Assembly (NCBI RefSeq): GCF_017377715.1
Contig: NZ_JAFVMF010000027.1
Location: forward strand, 1-44,883
Direction: 5' to 3'
Length of the DNA stretch: 44,883 nucleotides
DNA from: Acetobacter sacchari
Lineage (GTDB): Bacteria > Pseudomonadota > Alphaproteobacteria > Acetobacterales > Acetobacteraceae
Of the stretch, positions 34,736-43,029 are shown piece after piece. Under the pieces are notes generated by a model. It searched no databases. It was not told the DNA's origin and saw only the letters and a list, made by a program, of their open reading frames with translations. Both the position numbers and the translations under genes were made by a program. Numbering within the stretch: position 1 is the first letter of the stretch; every line of letters starts with the position of its first letter.

Positions 34736-35211
34736 TGCCTACGCATGCCGAGCGGCGGGTTCTTAATTACACCCCTGAAGAAGTTTTCGACCTTGTTGCG
34801 GATGTTGGGCGCTATCCGCAGTTTCTTCCATGGTGCGTCAATGTGCGCGTGCGTACACGCACGACGAGCGAGCTTGTCGCGGATCTGACCGTTGGTTTCG
34901 GGCCGTTTCGTGAGACGTTCACGTCGCGTGTGTCGCTTGACCGGCCAAAATGTATCCGAGTGACCTATGAGAAGGGGCCATTTCGGTATTTGAACAACGT
35001 CTGGACATTTTCGCCCGATCCGAACGGTTGTTTGGTCGATTTCTTTGTCGACTTCGAATTTCGTTCGAGATTGTTGCAGGCGGCGATCGGCGTGGTGTTC
35101 AACGAGGCTGTACGCTTGATGGTCTCGGCATTCATTCGTCGTGCGCGAGAGGTTTATGGACCGTCGCGGTTCACCGGCCCTTCGGCAGTGGGCGCTCCAG
35201 TCTCCCGTTGA
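34735..35211 (+). CDS. COQ10/RatA-type START-domain protein
   Basis: A 158-residue START/polyketide-cyclase-fold protein. HAERRVLNYTPEEVFDLVAD followed by VGRYPQFLPWCVNVRV is the signature of the COQ10 (ubiquinone-binding) and RatA group. FGPFRETFTSRVSL and the C-terminal VDFFVDFEFRSRLLQ agree. Members in alphaproteobacteria are usually taken to assist ubiquinone function; the E. coli RatA toxin name is probably misleading here. Start overlaps the lipA stop (TGATG), a coupling seen in related bacteria. Confidence 0.93.
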   Translation: MPTHAERRVLNYTPEEVFDLVADVGRYPQFLPWCVNVRVRTRTTSELVADLTVGFGPFRETFTSRVSLDRPKCIRVTYEKGPFRYLNNVWTFSPDPNGCLVDFFVDFEFRSRLLQAAIGVVFNEAVRLMVSAFIRRAREVYGPSRFTGPSAVGAPVSR

Positions 35212-35236
35212 GATCATTAATCTTCTGAATCTGACG

Positions 35237-35255
35237 ATTGTAACGCAATTACAAT
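35237..35255. promoter_or_regulatory. inverted repeat upstream of the unknown 448-residue gene
   Basis: ATTGTAA-CGCAA-TTACAAT is a perfect 7+5+7 inverted repeat in AT-rich DNA, 25 bases after the COQ10-like stop and 76 bases before the next start. It could be an operator for the downstream gene, or a weak terminator for lipA-COQ10; no T-run follows. Confidence 0.35.
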
Positions 35256-35331
35256 AGCAGCTTACGATAATGTGTCGTTAAAATGCGCACCGAGTTGTGA
35301 AAACGGTCCGACAGACAGCGGGAGAGACAGG

Positions 35332-36678
35332 ATGGTCAGCACGATCGGCGGCAGTTCCGCGTGGGGAACCATCAATGCAGGGCCGCGAAAGGTAGGGGCT
35401 CTGGAAGCGGCCTTCACGCCTGGAATGACGTTGACGACCGCACCGGACTGTAAGGCCATTGTCGAGCGCATCATCAAACATAAGAGCGTGATGGCGGAGC
35501 GTGGCGACATTAATCAACGCATCATCGACTATTGTGATTATTCTTCGCAGGTATTTAGCATTATCGGGTTCGCGAGCTTTTTCGGCAAGACCCCGGATCA
35601 GGTGGCCACGGCATTCAATATGTCCTCATCCGGCCTAGGAGTCTTTACAGCATTCGAAGATGCATACACTCGCGTTCGTGGGTACTGCAAAGGCGGATGG
35701 GCTCACGCCACGATCTATGGCGACGCCAAAATATATATTCCCAACCCTTATCTCAGCATGGAGCCGTACAAGGGAGCGCAGTCTTCAACGCCATACAACA
35801 CCATTTCGTATTTCAAGCGTCGTTCGAAGCGACAGACGGCAAGTTCTCTGGCGTCGCTGTTAAGTATTTTTCTGCGCCCAAAAACTGTCGTCGACGTCGC
35901 GCAGTTGACCAAGGCGATACTGTCGCTCACGAGTACTTCCGTAAAACGCTATAAACTTCACAATATCCAGTTAGATGCGGGTGAAGATAAAAAACTGAAA
36001 GACTCCTTGAATAACGTAAAGGAATCAAAGACAAAAAAAATCTTCAAAAAGACGGCTGATTTCTTCGCCGGAGCTTCCCCGCATGGCGCTGGCCTCGTCT
36101 ACGGGCAGGGGGTGGATATCAGCACCGTCGCCAAACAGGTCGGCGGAGGTGTGCAGATTGCGGCCAGCACATATAAATCTCTCGATAAACTCTCCCCGGA
36201 TTGGCTGAAATTCTTCAAAAAAATCTTCGATCAGGAAAATCACAACAGCCCGGTTCCGTCGGATGAATCGACGAATATCTACGTGGCTGCGGCTTACATT
36301 CATTTTCGTGCGACGATCGAACAGGCTGGGTTCAATCACGATCTGGACCAGAACACGACCGGGGCTGCGCGTCGGCATATTCCTCAGCAATCCCAGCAGG
36401 AGGCGCAATACCTGGCTCGCAACAAGGGTGCTGGAGGGCTTCTGACGCGGCATTTCGCGAAAACAGCCTATCAGGCGCAGCGACGTGATGTCGTGGAGCA
36501 GGCGGGGGCGAGTTACGCCAAAGAAGAGGCCGGGCGGGCCGATGCCGGGCCAGCCACCCGCATTATCAAGACGGTGTTCAGTTCCACCTATGGCAGTCAG
36601 GGACATCAATATGATTGGCTGGCTTTGATCGACGAACCTGAAGGTTGGTTGGCGCTAGCCAACAAGCTTTCGATTTGA
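35332..36678 (+). CDS. hypothetical protein, no recognised family
   Basis: 448 residues. The ATG at 35332 is chosen because GGAGAG lies five bases upstream; an upstream start at 35272 lacks one. No signal peptide and no clear membrane helix. Visible features: a Ser/Gly-rich start, a lysine-rich segment around 220-260 (DKKLKDSLNNVKESKTKKIF) and a second KKFFKK-like basic patch. A Gln-rich stretch (HIPQQSQQEAQYLARN) and the ending GHQYDWLALIDEPEGWLALA follow. Cysteines are few. The 5' half is moderately GC-rich and the middle distinctly AT-richer, suggesting acquisition. It is a single gene between the lipA pair and a 490-base gene-free stretch. No function can be offered. Confidence 0.7.
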   Translation: MVSTIGGSSAWGTINAGPRKVGALEAAFTPGMTLTTAPDCKAIVERIIKHKSVMAERGDINQRIIDYCDYSSQVFSIIGFASFFGKTPDQVATAFNMSSSGLGVFTAFEDAYTRVRGYCKGGWAHATIYGDAKIYIPNPYLSMEPYKGAQSSTPYNTISYFKRRSKRQTASSLASLLSIFLRPKTVVDVAQLTKAILSLTSTSVKRYKLHNIQLDAGEDKKLKDSLNNVKESKTKKIFKKTADFFAGASPHGAGLVYGQGVDISTVAKQVGGGVQIAASTYKSLDKLSPDWLKFFKKIFDQENHNSPVPSDESTNIYVAAAYIHFRATIEQAGFNHDLDQNTTGAARRHIPQQSQQEAQYLARNKGAGGLLTRHFAKTAYQAQRRDVVEQAGASYAKEEAGRADAGPATRIIKTVFSSTYGSQGHQYDWLALIDEPEGWLALANKLSI

Positions 36679-37169
36679 AGGGTGAAGCGGGTAGTTTTAG
36701 GTCCGTGTAGCGGAGGAGATCTAAAGTAGGCCCAATGGGGTAGTGTCGACACCGACTGTCTGCGCTGCTGTAATGTAGAGCGGCGCGAATACTATGTCGC
36801 GCGCGGATACGATGAAATCCAACGCCTAATGGCATTCTTCACGGACAAAGTTATACGCCGGGGTGGGGCTCGCGGATTGCAATTACGACGCTCCATGTAG
36901 TTTTGTGGATCAAGGCAATGGCATCGACTGGCGCAAGGAACTTGATGAGTTAAACGGAATAGAGCCTTCGATACAAAACTGAAAATTTGCGAGTAAATTA
37001 CCAGAGAAGTGTGAAGTAAAGACGTCACGCTCGTAGCAAGGTCGTGCTCAGTCGCTCCGACGATATCCTTCTAATGCATCGTCGAACGCGACACGAAAGA
37101 TACCGAGGCAACTGCTTCTCATGCATTTGCCTCATTCCAATTATCATCCGAGCTTGGAGAAAGTTGTTT
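36679..37169. other. 491-base gap with a possible coding relic
   Basis: No intact gene is supported. Between about 36790 and 36982 two overlapping plus-strand frames look protein-like. One reads YVARGYDEIQRLMAFFTDK before stopping; the other, shifted, continues through FVDQGNGIDWRKELDELNG to a TGA at 36980-36982. Neither has a start codon with a ribosome site. This resembles the end of a decayed gene with a frameshift. The rest is AT-rich sequence without clear structure. Confidence 0.4.
36790..36982 (+). pseudogene. possible frameshifted gene remnant
   Basis: Two adjoining plus-strand frames together could give a continuous 3' part of a gene if one frameshift near 36845 is assumed. The tail WRKELDELNGIEPSIQN ends in TGA. 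No family is recognised and no upstream part remains, so this is only a suspicion from amino-acid composition. Confidence 0.25.
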
Positions 37170-38090
37170 CTAAGTGTCACCACTTTGAATTGCATCTCTT
37201 ATATAGACACGTAATTCGTCAAGAAGTAATCTTACGCTCAATTTTACATAGTCGCGGGACGGAAGAACGGCATACAAAGAAACAGCTTCCCCTGTATAGG
37301 CAGGAAGAACATGTACAAGGCTTCCGGATTTAAGGCTGTCTTGTGCATCCCAAAGTAATTTGTAGGCAATTCCTTTGCCGGAAATTGCCCAATCGTGAAT
37401 TATTTCCGCGCTAGTACTACTCAATTTTGGAGTAACATTTACTACCTGCGAATGGGTATCACTTTCTAACGCCCATTGGCTGATGGGTTCCATCGTCTTA
37501 TACCGACGCAGACAGAGGCACGTATGCAATTCCAAGTCTTGTGGCGTGACCGGTGCTCCAAATTTTTGAATATAGTCAGGTGACGCGCAAAGAACTCTAA
37601 AAGTGGATGCGATTTTTGTAACTATTGCACTTGGAGATTCAGGTAGTCCGACGCGAATAATTATATCAAGGTAATCGTCGAAATTATAAGATCCTTCGGA
37701 TGCGACAGCCAAATTCAGTAAAAGCTCCGGGTGTTTTTCGCCAAATTTAGCGATGAAGGGCGCTAACTTATTCCTCCCGAGTTCGAGAGGGGCCCCGATA
37801 GAAAGCGCGCCTCTTAGAAGCTGATCGGATGTCATTATTTCAGCTTCGAGACGCTCCGCTCCAGTCACTAGTTTAAGGCCGCCGTCGTAGTATAGCTGGC
37901 CGGCGTCACTCAAATGAAAGTGCCTGGTGTTTCGGATTATCAGAGTCACGCCGAGGCGTTCTTCAATCCGCCTTAACCTGCGGGAAACAGCTGCGGGCGA
38001 GACGCCAAATCTACCAGCTGAAACAGTCACACCGCCTGCTTCCACCAACTGCACAAAGAAGCTCAAATCGGTCACGTCGTCCAAAGCCAT
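37170..38090 (-). CDS. LysR-family transcriptional regulator of the citrate lyase operon
   Basis: 306 residues. The N-terminal winged HTH is typical of LysR proteins: DLSFFVQLVEAGGVTVSAGR, then FGVSPAAVSRRLRRIEERLG and LSDAGQLYY. It belongs to the CrgA/DmlR-like branch by general look. The remainder is the periplasmic-binding-like effector domain (GALSIGAPLELGR, about 94). It is transcribed away from the citrate lyase operon across a 165-base gap with an inverted-repeat site, the classical arrangement for a LysR activator of a divergent operon. The inducer is presumably citrate or a related acid, by inference. Confidence 0.92.
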   Translation of the reverse strand: MALDDVTDLSFFVQLVEAGGVTVSAGRFGVSPAAVSRRLRRIEERLGVTLIIRNTRHFHLSDAGQLYYDGGLKLVTGAERLEAEIMTSDQLLRGALSIGAPLELGRNKLAPFIAKFGEKHPELLLNLAVASEGSYNFDDYLDIIIRVGLPESPSAIVTKIASTFRVLCASPDYIQKFGAPVTPQDLELHTCLCLRRYKTMEPISQWALESDTHSQVVNVTPKLSSTSAEIIHDWAISGKGIAYKLLWDAQDSLKSGSLVHVLPAYTGEAVSLYAVLPSRDYVKLSVRLLLDELRVYIRDAIQSGDT

Positions 38091-38153
38091 AAATGCACCC
38101 TCCCGCCTGACAAACTTGAAGCTTCTTTAACCACTAGGAGAGTGAAAATTTAA

Positions 38154-38181
38154 TTGCGTCCAACGCAACATGTATTTGCGT
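38154..38181. promoter_or_regulatory. candidate operator of the LysR regulator
   Basis: TTGCGT-CCA-ACGCAA (38154-38168) is a perfect inverted repeat of the T-N11-A style used by LysR proteins. A further TTGCGT half-site begins at 38176, exactly 22 bases after the first, about two helical turns. It lies 63 bases from the LysR start and about 75-100 bases from the lipocalin start. Confidence 0.55.
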
Positions 38182-38255
38182 CACAGCACTGTGGCAAAAG
38201 ATGTCTGGCTGAGTAAGGTGCGTGCCAACCGGAACAGAATGCACAGGCGGTGAGC

Positions 38256-38717
38256 ATGAGCGTCTCCCTTCAGACATCTGCGAGCAACGAGATGTCGCTT
38301 GAAAGAGCGATAATTGGGACGTGGCAGTTGGTGTCGTACCAGGTTGAACTGCAAGCCACCGGCGAATTTATAGACGCTATGGGCGAGGAGCCTCGAGGTC
38401 GGGTGATTTTTACGGCTGACGGGTGGGTGGCGTTTAACCTGGAGGGGACTGGCCGCGAGCCAGCTAGGTCAGATCAAGACCGCGCGCACCTCATGAACAC
38501 GCTGGTTGCATACATCGGCCGGTATCGGATTGAGGGAAAGCAGTGGGTGACGACTGTCCAGACTGCATGGGCGCCTGAATGGGTGGGAACGGAGCAACGA
38601 CGGACGGTTAAAATTTCTGGAAATATCGCTGAGGTAGTCACGCCGTGGCGGAAGATGCCAAACTGGGCGGCCGATCAGATGTCCAGAAGTATCATTAAAT
38701 TTTCTCGAGCGACGTGA
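38256..38717 (+). CDS. lipocalin-like protein, first gene of the citrate lyase operon
   Basis: A 153-residue protein of the bacterial lipocalin-like family (PF13924 type). ERAIIGTWQLVSYQVELQAT, then EEPRGRVIFTADGWVAFNLE and YIGRYRIEGKQWVTTVQTAW are the recurring beta-strand phrases of the group. No signal peptide is evident. ATG 38256 has AGGCGG upstream; a GTG six bases earlier is also open. Relatives sit beside aromatic or organic-acid catabolic genes, with unknown roles. Its stop is 17 bases before citC, so it is co-transcribed. A ligand-binding accessory role is inferred only from fold and place. Confidence 0.8.
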   Translation: MSVSLQTSASNEMSLERAIIGTWQLVSYQVELQATGEFIDAMGEEPRGRVIFTADGWVAFNLEGTGREPARSDQDRAHLMNTLVAYIGRYRIEGKQWVTTVQTAWAPEWVGTEQRRTVKISGNIAEVVTPWRKMPNWAADQMSRSIIKFSRAT

Positions 38718-38734
38718 AGACATCGAATTAGCTC

Positions 38735-39787
38735 ATGATAACAAGAGGCGATCCTCGAATAGATGTGGTGGATGGCGAAAGGCTGGAATCCGTCCGGCCT
38801 CAGCTTGAAGCGTTTCTGTCCACAAATCACCTGAAATTAGATAGCGGCGTAAACACTTTCGTTGTTGCGTACGATCACGGTGACGGACGCATTGTGGGCT
38901 GCGCCGGCCTCGATCGAAATATAGTCAAGTGCGTCGGCGTAGATGAGTCATTTCGCGGATCGGGTTTGAGTCTGAAGATAGGAACTGAAGTCGTCAAATT
39001 TGGTCTTGGTGATGGGTATGATGATTTCTTTCTGTACACAAAATACGAAAATTCGCGACTATTTCGCGGGTGGGGATTTTCTCCGATTATCGAAATTCCT
39101 GAACAGGTCTCGTTTATGGAGTTTAACCCGGCCAGGTTATCCAGTTATCTCGCTAAGCTGAGTTTAGAAAAAAAATCGGGATCTCGGATCGGCAGTGTGG
39201 TGATGAATGCTAATCCGTTCACAAACGGTCACCGTTATCTGGTTGAGCAGGCGAGTAAGGAATGTGATTGGGTGCACGTGTTTCTTGTGAAAGAAAATGC
39301 GTCGCTTATACCGTACGATGATCGGCTGATGTTGGTTCGCGCAGGTATATCTGACCTTCCAAATGTAATCGTACACGCAGGTTCAAACTACATAATATCG
39401 CGGGCAACCTTTCCGCAGTATTTTCTAAAAAATGCCGCAGAGATCAATGAACAAGCATCAGCAGTTGACGCGCTTCTATTTCGGAAATACATCGCGCCAA
39501 CTCTTGATATAGATGTTCGATATGTAGGCACTGAGCCAATAGATAAGACTACGGCGATGTATAATCGTGTGTTGATGAAGTATTTGTACACTTATCCTTA
39601 CGATAGCCGCCCGATAAAGTTAAAGGAAATAAAGAGGCTGGAATACGGGGACACGATAGTGTCGGCAACGGCAGTCAGAGCGCTTCTAAGCAAAAGGAAC
39701 TTTGATGAAATTAAAAAAATAGTCCCTGAAACAACTTTGTCATTTTTAAGAAATTTCGATACGCTGCGAGAGGATCGAGCTGCATGA
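38735..39787 (+). CDS. citC: citrate lyase ligase (acetate:SH-citrate lyase ligase)
   Basis: Activates citrate lyase by acetylating, with ATP, the thiol of the prosthetic group on CitD. Of 350 residues the first ~130 are a GNAT-like domain (FVVAYDHGDGRIVGCAGLDR). The nucleotidyltransferase domain follows, with VVMNANPFTNGHRYLVEQA (about 153) carrying the HxGH-type loop, then NYIISRATFPQYFLKN and RYVGTEPIDKTTAMYN, as in enterobacterial CitC. The stop overlaps citD by four bases. Codon use is AT-richer than the core genes of the window. Confidence 0.95.
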   Translation: MITRGDPRIDVVDGERLESVRPQLEAFLSTNHLKLDSGVNTFVVAYDHGDGRIVGCAGLDRNIVKCVGVDESFRGSGLSLKIGTEVVKFGLGDGYDDFFLYTKYENSRLFRGWGFSPIIEIPEQVSFMEFNPARLSSYLAKLSLEKKSGSRIGSVVMNANPFTNGHRYLVEQASKECDWVHVFLVKENASLIPYDDRLMLVRAGISDLPNVIVHAGSNYIISRATFPQYFLKNAAEINEQASAVDALLFRKYIAPTLDIDVRYVGTEPIDKTTAMYNRVLMKYLYTYPYDSRPIKLKEIKRLEYGDTIVSATAVRALLSKRNFDEIKKIVPETTLSFLRNFDTLREDRAA

Positions 39788-40080
39788 AGATAATAAAAAA
39801 AGGGATGGCTGGGACGTTGGAATCCAGCGATGTTCTTGTCGTTATTTCACCAAATAACGATATCGGATTGAAACTTGTTTTACAAAGCAAGGTTGAAAAG
39901 CAATTCGGGTCGGCGATCAGAATGTGTGTGAAAAATACTTTAGCAATGTGCGGGGTGAGCGACGCGGTCATCGAAGTAAGGGACCAGGGCGCCTTGGAAT
40001 GTGTAATCAAGGCCCGCGTCGAAGCAGCAGCATATAGAGCAGCGGGTGAAACCAACTCAAGGTTTGAGGTGCCGTCATGA
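39784..40080 (+). CDS. citD: citrate lyase acyl carrier protein (gamma subunit)
   Basis: The 98-residue carrier that bears the phosphoribosyl-dephospho-CoA prosthetic group on a serine. [17 protein letters not shown] has Ser14 in the position modified in Klebsiella. [18 protein letters not shown] near the C-terminus is typical. Overlaps citC at its start and citE at its end, both by ATGA, fitting equal production of complex subunits. Confidence 0.95.
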   Translation: MKIIKKGMAGTLESSDVLVVISPNNDIGLKLVLQSKVEKQFGSAIRMCVKNTLAMCGVSDAVIEVRDQGALECVIKARVEAAAYRAAGETNSRFEVPS

Positions 40081-40943
40081 AACTTCGTCGCAGCATGATG
40101 TTCATTCCCGGTGATAATGCAGGAATGTTGTCGAATTCATATATCTATAAGCCTGATTCTGTGATGTTCGACCTCGAAGATGCGGTCAGCCTGACAGAGA
40201 AGGATTCCGCGAGACTGTTAGTATTTAACACGCTCAAAGCGAATTTATACACAGGGATCGAAACCGTTGTACGCATCAATGGGGTGGAGACACCTTTTTG
40301 GGAGCAAGATCTCGATATGGCGGTCAGAGGGGGCGTCGAGGTCATCCGCCTGCCTAAAACTGAAAATGTTTCAGAAGTAAGAGAAATAGAAAAAAAATTA
40401 GAAATAATAGAAAAAAATTGTGGGCGAAATGTAGGGGAAACAAAAATAATTGCGGCAATTGAATCGGCAATAGGAGTCGTAAATTCTGTCGCCATAGCGG
40501 CCTGCACACCAAGAATGGTTGCCATTGCATTGGCTGGATTTGACTATCTGGTCGATATGCAGACGTCGCGTAGTTCCGGCAGTGAGCCTGAATTATTTTA
40601 TGCTCGCGCGGCAGTTTTACATGCGGCTCGGGCTGCGAAGATAGACGCATTCGATGTTGCTTACGGGGATGTCAATGACGAAGAAGGATTTTTGCGCGAA
40701 GTGAAAATCGCAAAAAATTTAGGATTTAATGGGAAATCTCTGATTCATCCGCGTCAGATTGAACTTCTTCATAAGGCTTACGCGCCCCCAAAAGAAGCCG
40801 TCGACCATGCAGAAAAAGTTATTCAGGCTGCAAAAGACGCACGGGAGAAGGGATTAGGAGTTGTATCTCTGGATGGCAAAATGATTGATCCGCCTGTCAT
40901 ACACGAAGCGGAGCGTGTTCTTCTACTGGCACAAAACTCTTAA
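40077..40943 (+). CDS. citE: citrate lyase beta subunit (citryl-ACP lyase)
   Basis: Splits citryl-ACP into oxaloacetate and acetyl-ACP. The 288 residues form an aldolase-type TIM barrel: [15 protein letters not shown] at the start, [19 protein letters not shown] (about 28), [16 protein letters not shown] (about 63), [18 protein letters not shown] (about 124) and [19 protein letters not shown] (about 218). The magnesium-binding acidic residues and conserved arginines are present. Length is normal for CitE, and its place between citD and citF supports it over stand-alone CitE-like malyl-CoA thioesterases. Confidence 0.96.
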   Translation: MKLRRSMMFIPGDNAGMLSNSYIYKPDSVMFDLEDAVSLTEKDSARLLVFNTLKANLYTGIETVVRINGVETPFWEQDLDMAVRGGVEVIRLPKTENVSEVREIEKKLEIIEKNCGRNVGETKIIAAIESAIGVVNSVAIAACTPRMVAIALAGFDYLVDMQTSRSSGSEPELFYARAAVLHAARAAKIDAFDVAYGDVNDEEGFLREVKIAKNLGFNGKSLIHPRQIELLHKAYAPPKEAVDHAEKVIQAAKDAREKGLGVVSLDGKMIDPPVIHEAERVLLLAQNS

Positions 40944-40954
40944 GGCTTATTGAC

Positions 40955-42472
40955 ATGGCATATGATAAGCAACGCGCTGACGTTTATGCGCAAGAACACT
41001 CACTGCAAAAATTCGAGGGGGTTTTTGAGAATTCTCCCCAATTGAAAAAGAAATCTGACAAACGTCACAGAAAATTACTTCCTTCACTTGAAGATGCTGT
41101 CAAAGCGTCTGGGTTATGCGACGGCGGAACCATATCCTTCCATCATGCCTTTCGCGAAGGCGACAAAGTCGTCATGCAGGTAGTAAAAGTCCTGTCTGAC
41201 ATGGGGTTCAAGAATTTGACCATTGCGTCCAGTTCGCTCCTGAACTGTCACGACGGTCTTGTCGAATACATAAGATCCGGCGTGATCACGCGGATATTTA
41301 CGTCTGGTTTGCGTGGGGAGTTGGGAGAGGCGATTTCGAATGGATTGATGGACGTCCCAGTTCAGGTGCACTCACACGGAGGACGAGTCCATCTCATTCA
41401 AACAAGGGAAATTTCGATCGATGTTGCGTTTCTTGGGGTTGCTTCAGCAGACGAATTTGGCAACGCAAATGGCAGCCACGGCGAATTGAGTTGCGGCTCT
41501 CTGGGGTACGCAAAGGTGGACGCCCAATATGCAAAGTACGTTATCGCGTTAACACAGGAACTGGTCGATTTTCCAAATTACCCTGCCAGCCTTTCCCAAG
41601 ACGAAGTTGATGCGGTTGTAGCGACTGAAGCGGTTGGCGACCCATCTCTCATTAGCGTTGGGGCTGCGCGCCTTACAAAAAATCCTCGTGACTTGCTTCT
41701 TGCACGCATTGCGGCGTCGGTTATTGAGAACTCTCCGTCATTTAAAGACGGTTTTTCATTGCAAACGGGATCGGGCGGCGCTGCTACGGCCACCACCATT
41801 TTTCTAGGCGAAAAAATGGTGGAGAAAAATATCAAGGCTAGCTTCGCGCTTGGTGGGATAACTGGTCCGATCGTTGATCTTCTCAATAAAGGCATGATCG
41901 GCGCGATCGCGGACGTACAATCGTTTGATGTCGTTGCAGCTCAATCACTGAGAGACAATACGGCGCATACTGAAATTTCAGCTAACGAGTATGCAAACGC
42001 GTCATCGAAAGGCGCATATGTAGATCGGGTTGATGTAGTGTTACTGAGCGCACTCGAGGTTGATACGGCGTTTAACGTGAACGTTCTGACGGGCTCGGAT
42101 GGGGTCCTGCGGGGAGCGTCTGGCGGGCACTGCGATGTCGCGGCGGCCGCAAATTTGACGGTGATAGTCACGCCTTTATTGCGTGCCCGCATGCCGTGCG
42201 TGGTGGACACGGTCAACACGGTAGTAACTCCGGGGGAGACGGTTGACGTCGTCGTCACGGATCATGGCATTGCGGTCAATCCGAATAATCCTGATCTTGA
42301 GAAAAGACTGCACGATGCGAAATTGCCTATCATGAAAATCGAGGAACTGCGTGATCTTGCGATCAAGCGGGCAGGAGCCCCGTCGCCGATCGAGTACACC
42401 GATAAGGTTGTGGCTGTGGTGCGCTATCGCGATGGTAGTGTCGTGGACGTAGTCCGTCAGGTGGCGCAATAA
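40955..42472 (+). CDS. citF: citrate lyase alpha subunit (citrate:acetyl-ACP transferase)
   Basis: Exchanges the acetyl group on CitD for citrate. 505 residues, standard length, with CDGGTISFHHAFREGDKV (about 50), IFTSGLRGELGEAISNG, VQVHSHGGRVHLIQ, and ADEFGNANGSHGELSCGSLG (about 168). FSLQTGSGGAATATTIFLGE (about 267) is a CoA-transferase-fold loop. AAGG lies nine bases before the ATG. The protein would form the hexameric complex with CitD and CitE. Confidence 0.97.
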   Translation: MAYDKQRADVYAQEHSLQKFEGVFENSPQLKKKSDKRHRKLLPSLEDAVKASGLCDGGTISFHHAFREGDKVVMQVVKVLSDMGFKNLTIASSSLLNCHDGLVEYIRSGVITRIFTSGLRGELGEAISNGLMDVPVQVHSHGGRVHLIQTREISIDVAFLGVASADEFGNANGSHGELSCGSLGYAKVDAQYAKYVIALTQELVDFPNYPASLSQDEVDAVVATEAVGDPSLISVGAARLTKNPRDLLLARIAASVIENSPSFKDGFSLQTGSGGAATATTIFLGEKMVEKNIKASFALGGITGPIVDLLNKGMIGAIADVQSFDVVAAQSLRDNTAHTEISANEYANASSKGAYVDRVDVVLLSALEVDTAFNVNVLTGSDGVLRGASGGHCDVAAAANLTVIVTPLLRARMPCVVDTVNTVVTPGETVDVVVTDHGIAVNPNNPDLEKRLHDAKLPIMKIEELRDLAIKRAGAPSPIEYTDKVVAVVRYRDGSVVDVVRQVAQ

Positions 42473-42495
42473 TACGTTTCTCGGAGATACCCTGG

Positions 42496-43029
42496 ATGAT
42501 CAAGGGCCCGAGCAGGTTGAATTTGATTTTGCAAGCTCGAGAGGAGAGGGCCGAAAGGCAGGCGCTTCTTCTTGAGCAATTCGGGTTACCTATCATATCC
42601 GCAACAATCGTATCGCCCGGTCCTCATAAGAACAGCGAACTAATTTCCAATCTTTTCGCTGAATGTAATAATTGGATTTATAAATTTTTCGGCGATCGGG
42701 ACATGGAAATCGTGCAGTGTGACGTCACTTATTCCGATGCGGGACCCGATAGTCAGTTTTTGATCCAGGGCGGAAGTTTAGCCCAAATTAAACGAATAAC
42801 GGTGGCGATTGAGGACAGTCATGCTCTCGGGCGTTTGTGGGATATCGATGTCATAGGGCCTGGTATGACGGTAGTATCCCGTGCGCAATTTGATTTGCCA
42901 CCACGAAAGTGCTTGTTATGCGCCGAAAATGCACACGAATGTTCCCGCGGACGTGTGCATTCGTTCCATGCGTTGAATGAGCGCATGCATGCAATTTACG
43001 CCGACTTCAAATCGTGCGGTCGGCAATGA
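42496..43029 (+). CDS. citX: apo-citrate lyase phosphoribosyl-dephospho-CoA transferase
   Basis: Attaches the prosthetic-group precursor to CitD. The 177 residues contain EERAERQALLLEQFGLPII, TIVSPGPHKNSELISNLF (about 38), HALGRLWDIDVIGPG (about 112, the GRLxDIDV nucleotidyltransferase motif) and a Cys-rich end RKCLLCAENAHECSRGRVHS. All are hallmarks of CitX. Its TGA overlaps the citG ATG. Confidence 0.95.
   Translation: MIKGPSRLNLILQAREERAERQALLLEQFGLPIISATIVSPGPHKNSELISNLFAECNNWIYKFFGDRDMEIVQCDVTYSDAGPDSQFLIQGGSLAQIKRITVAIEDSHALGRLWDIDVIGPGMTVVSRAQFDLPPRKCLLCAENAHECSRGRVHSFHALNERMHAIYADFKSCGRQ

Noticed and set aside
40954..42472. citF considered as a CoA-transferase of another pathway
   Set aside because: Position in citCDEFXG, length and specific motifs fit the citrate lyase alpha subunit; no reason to prefer acetate or malonate CoA-transferases.
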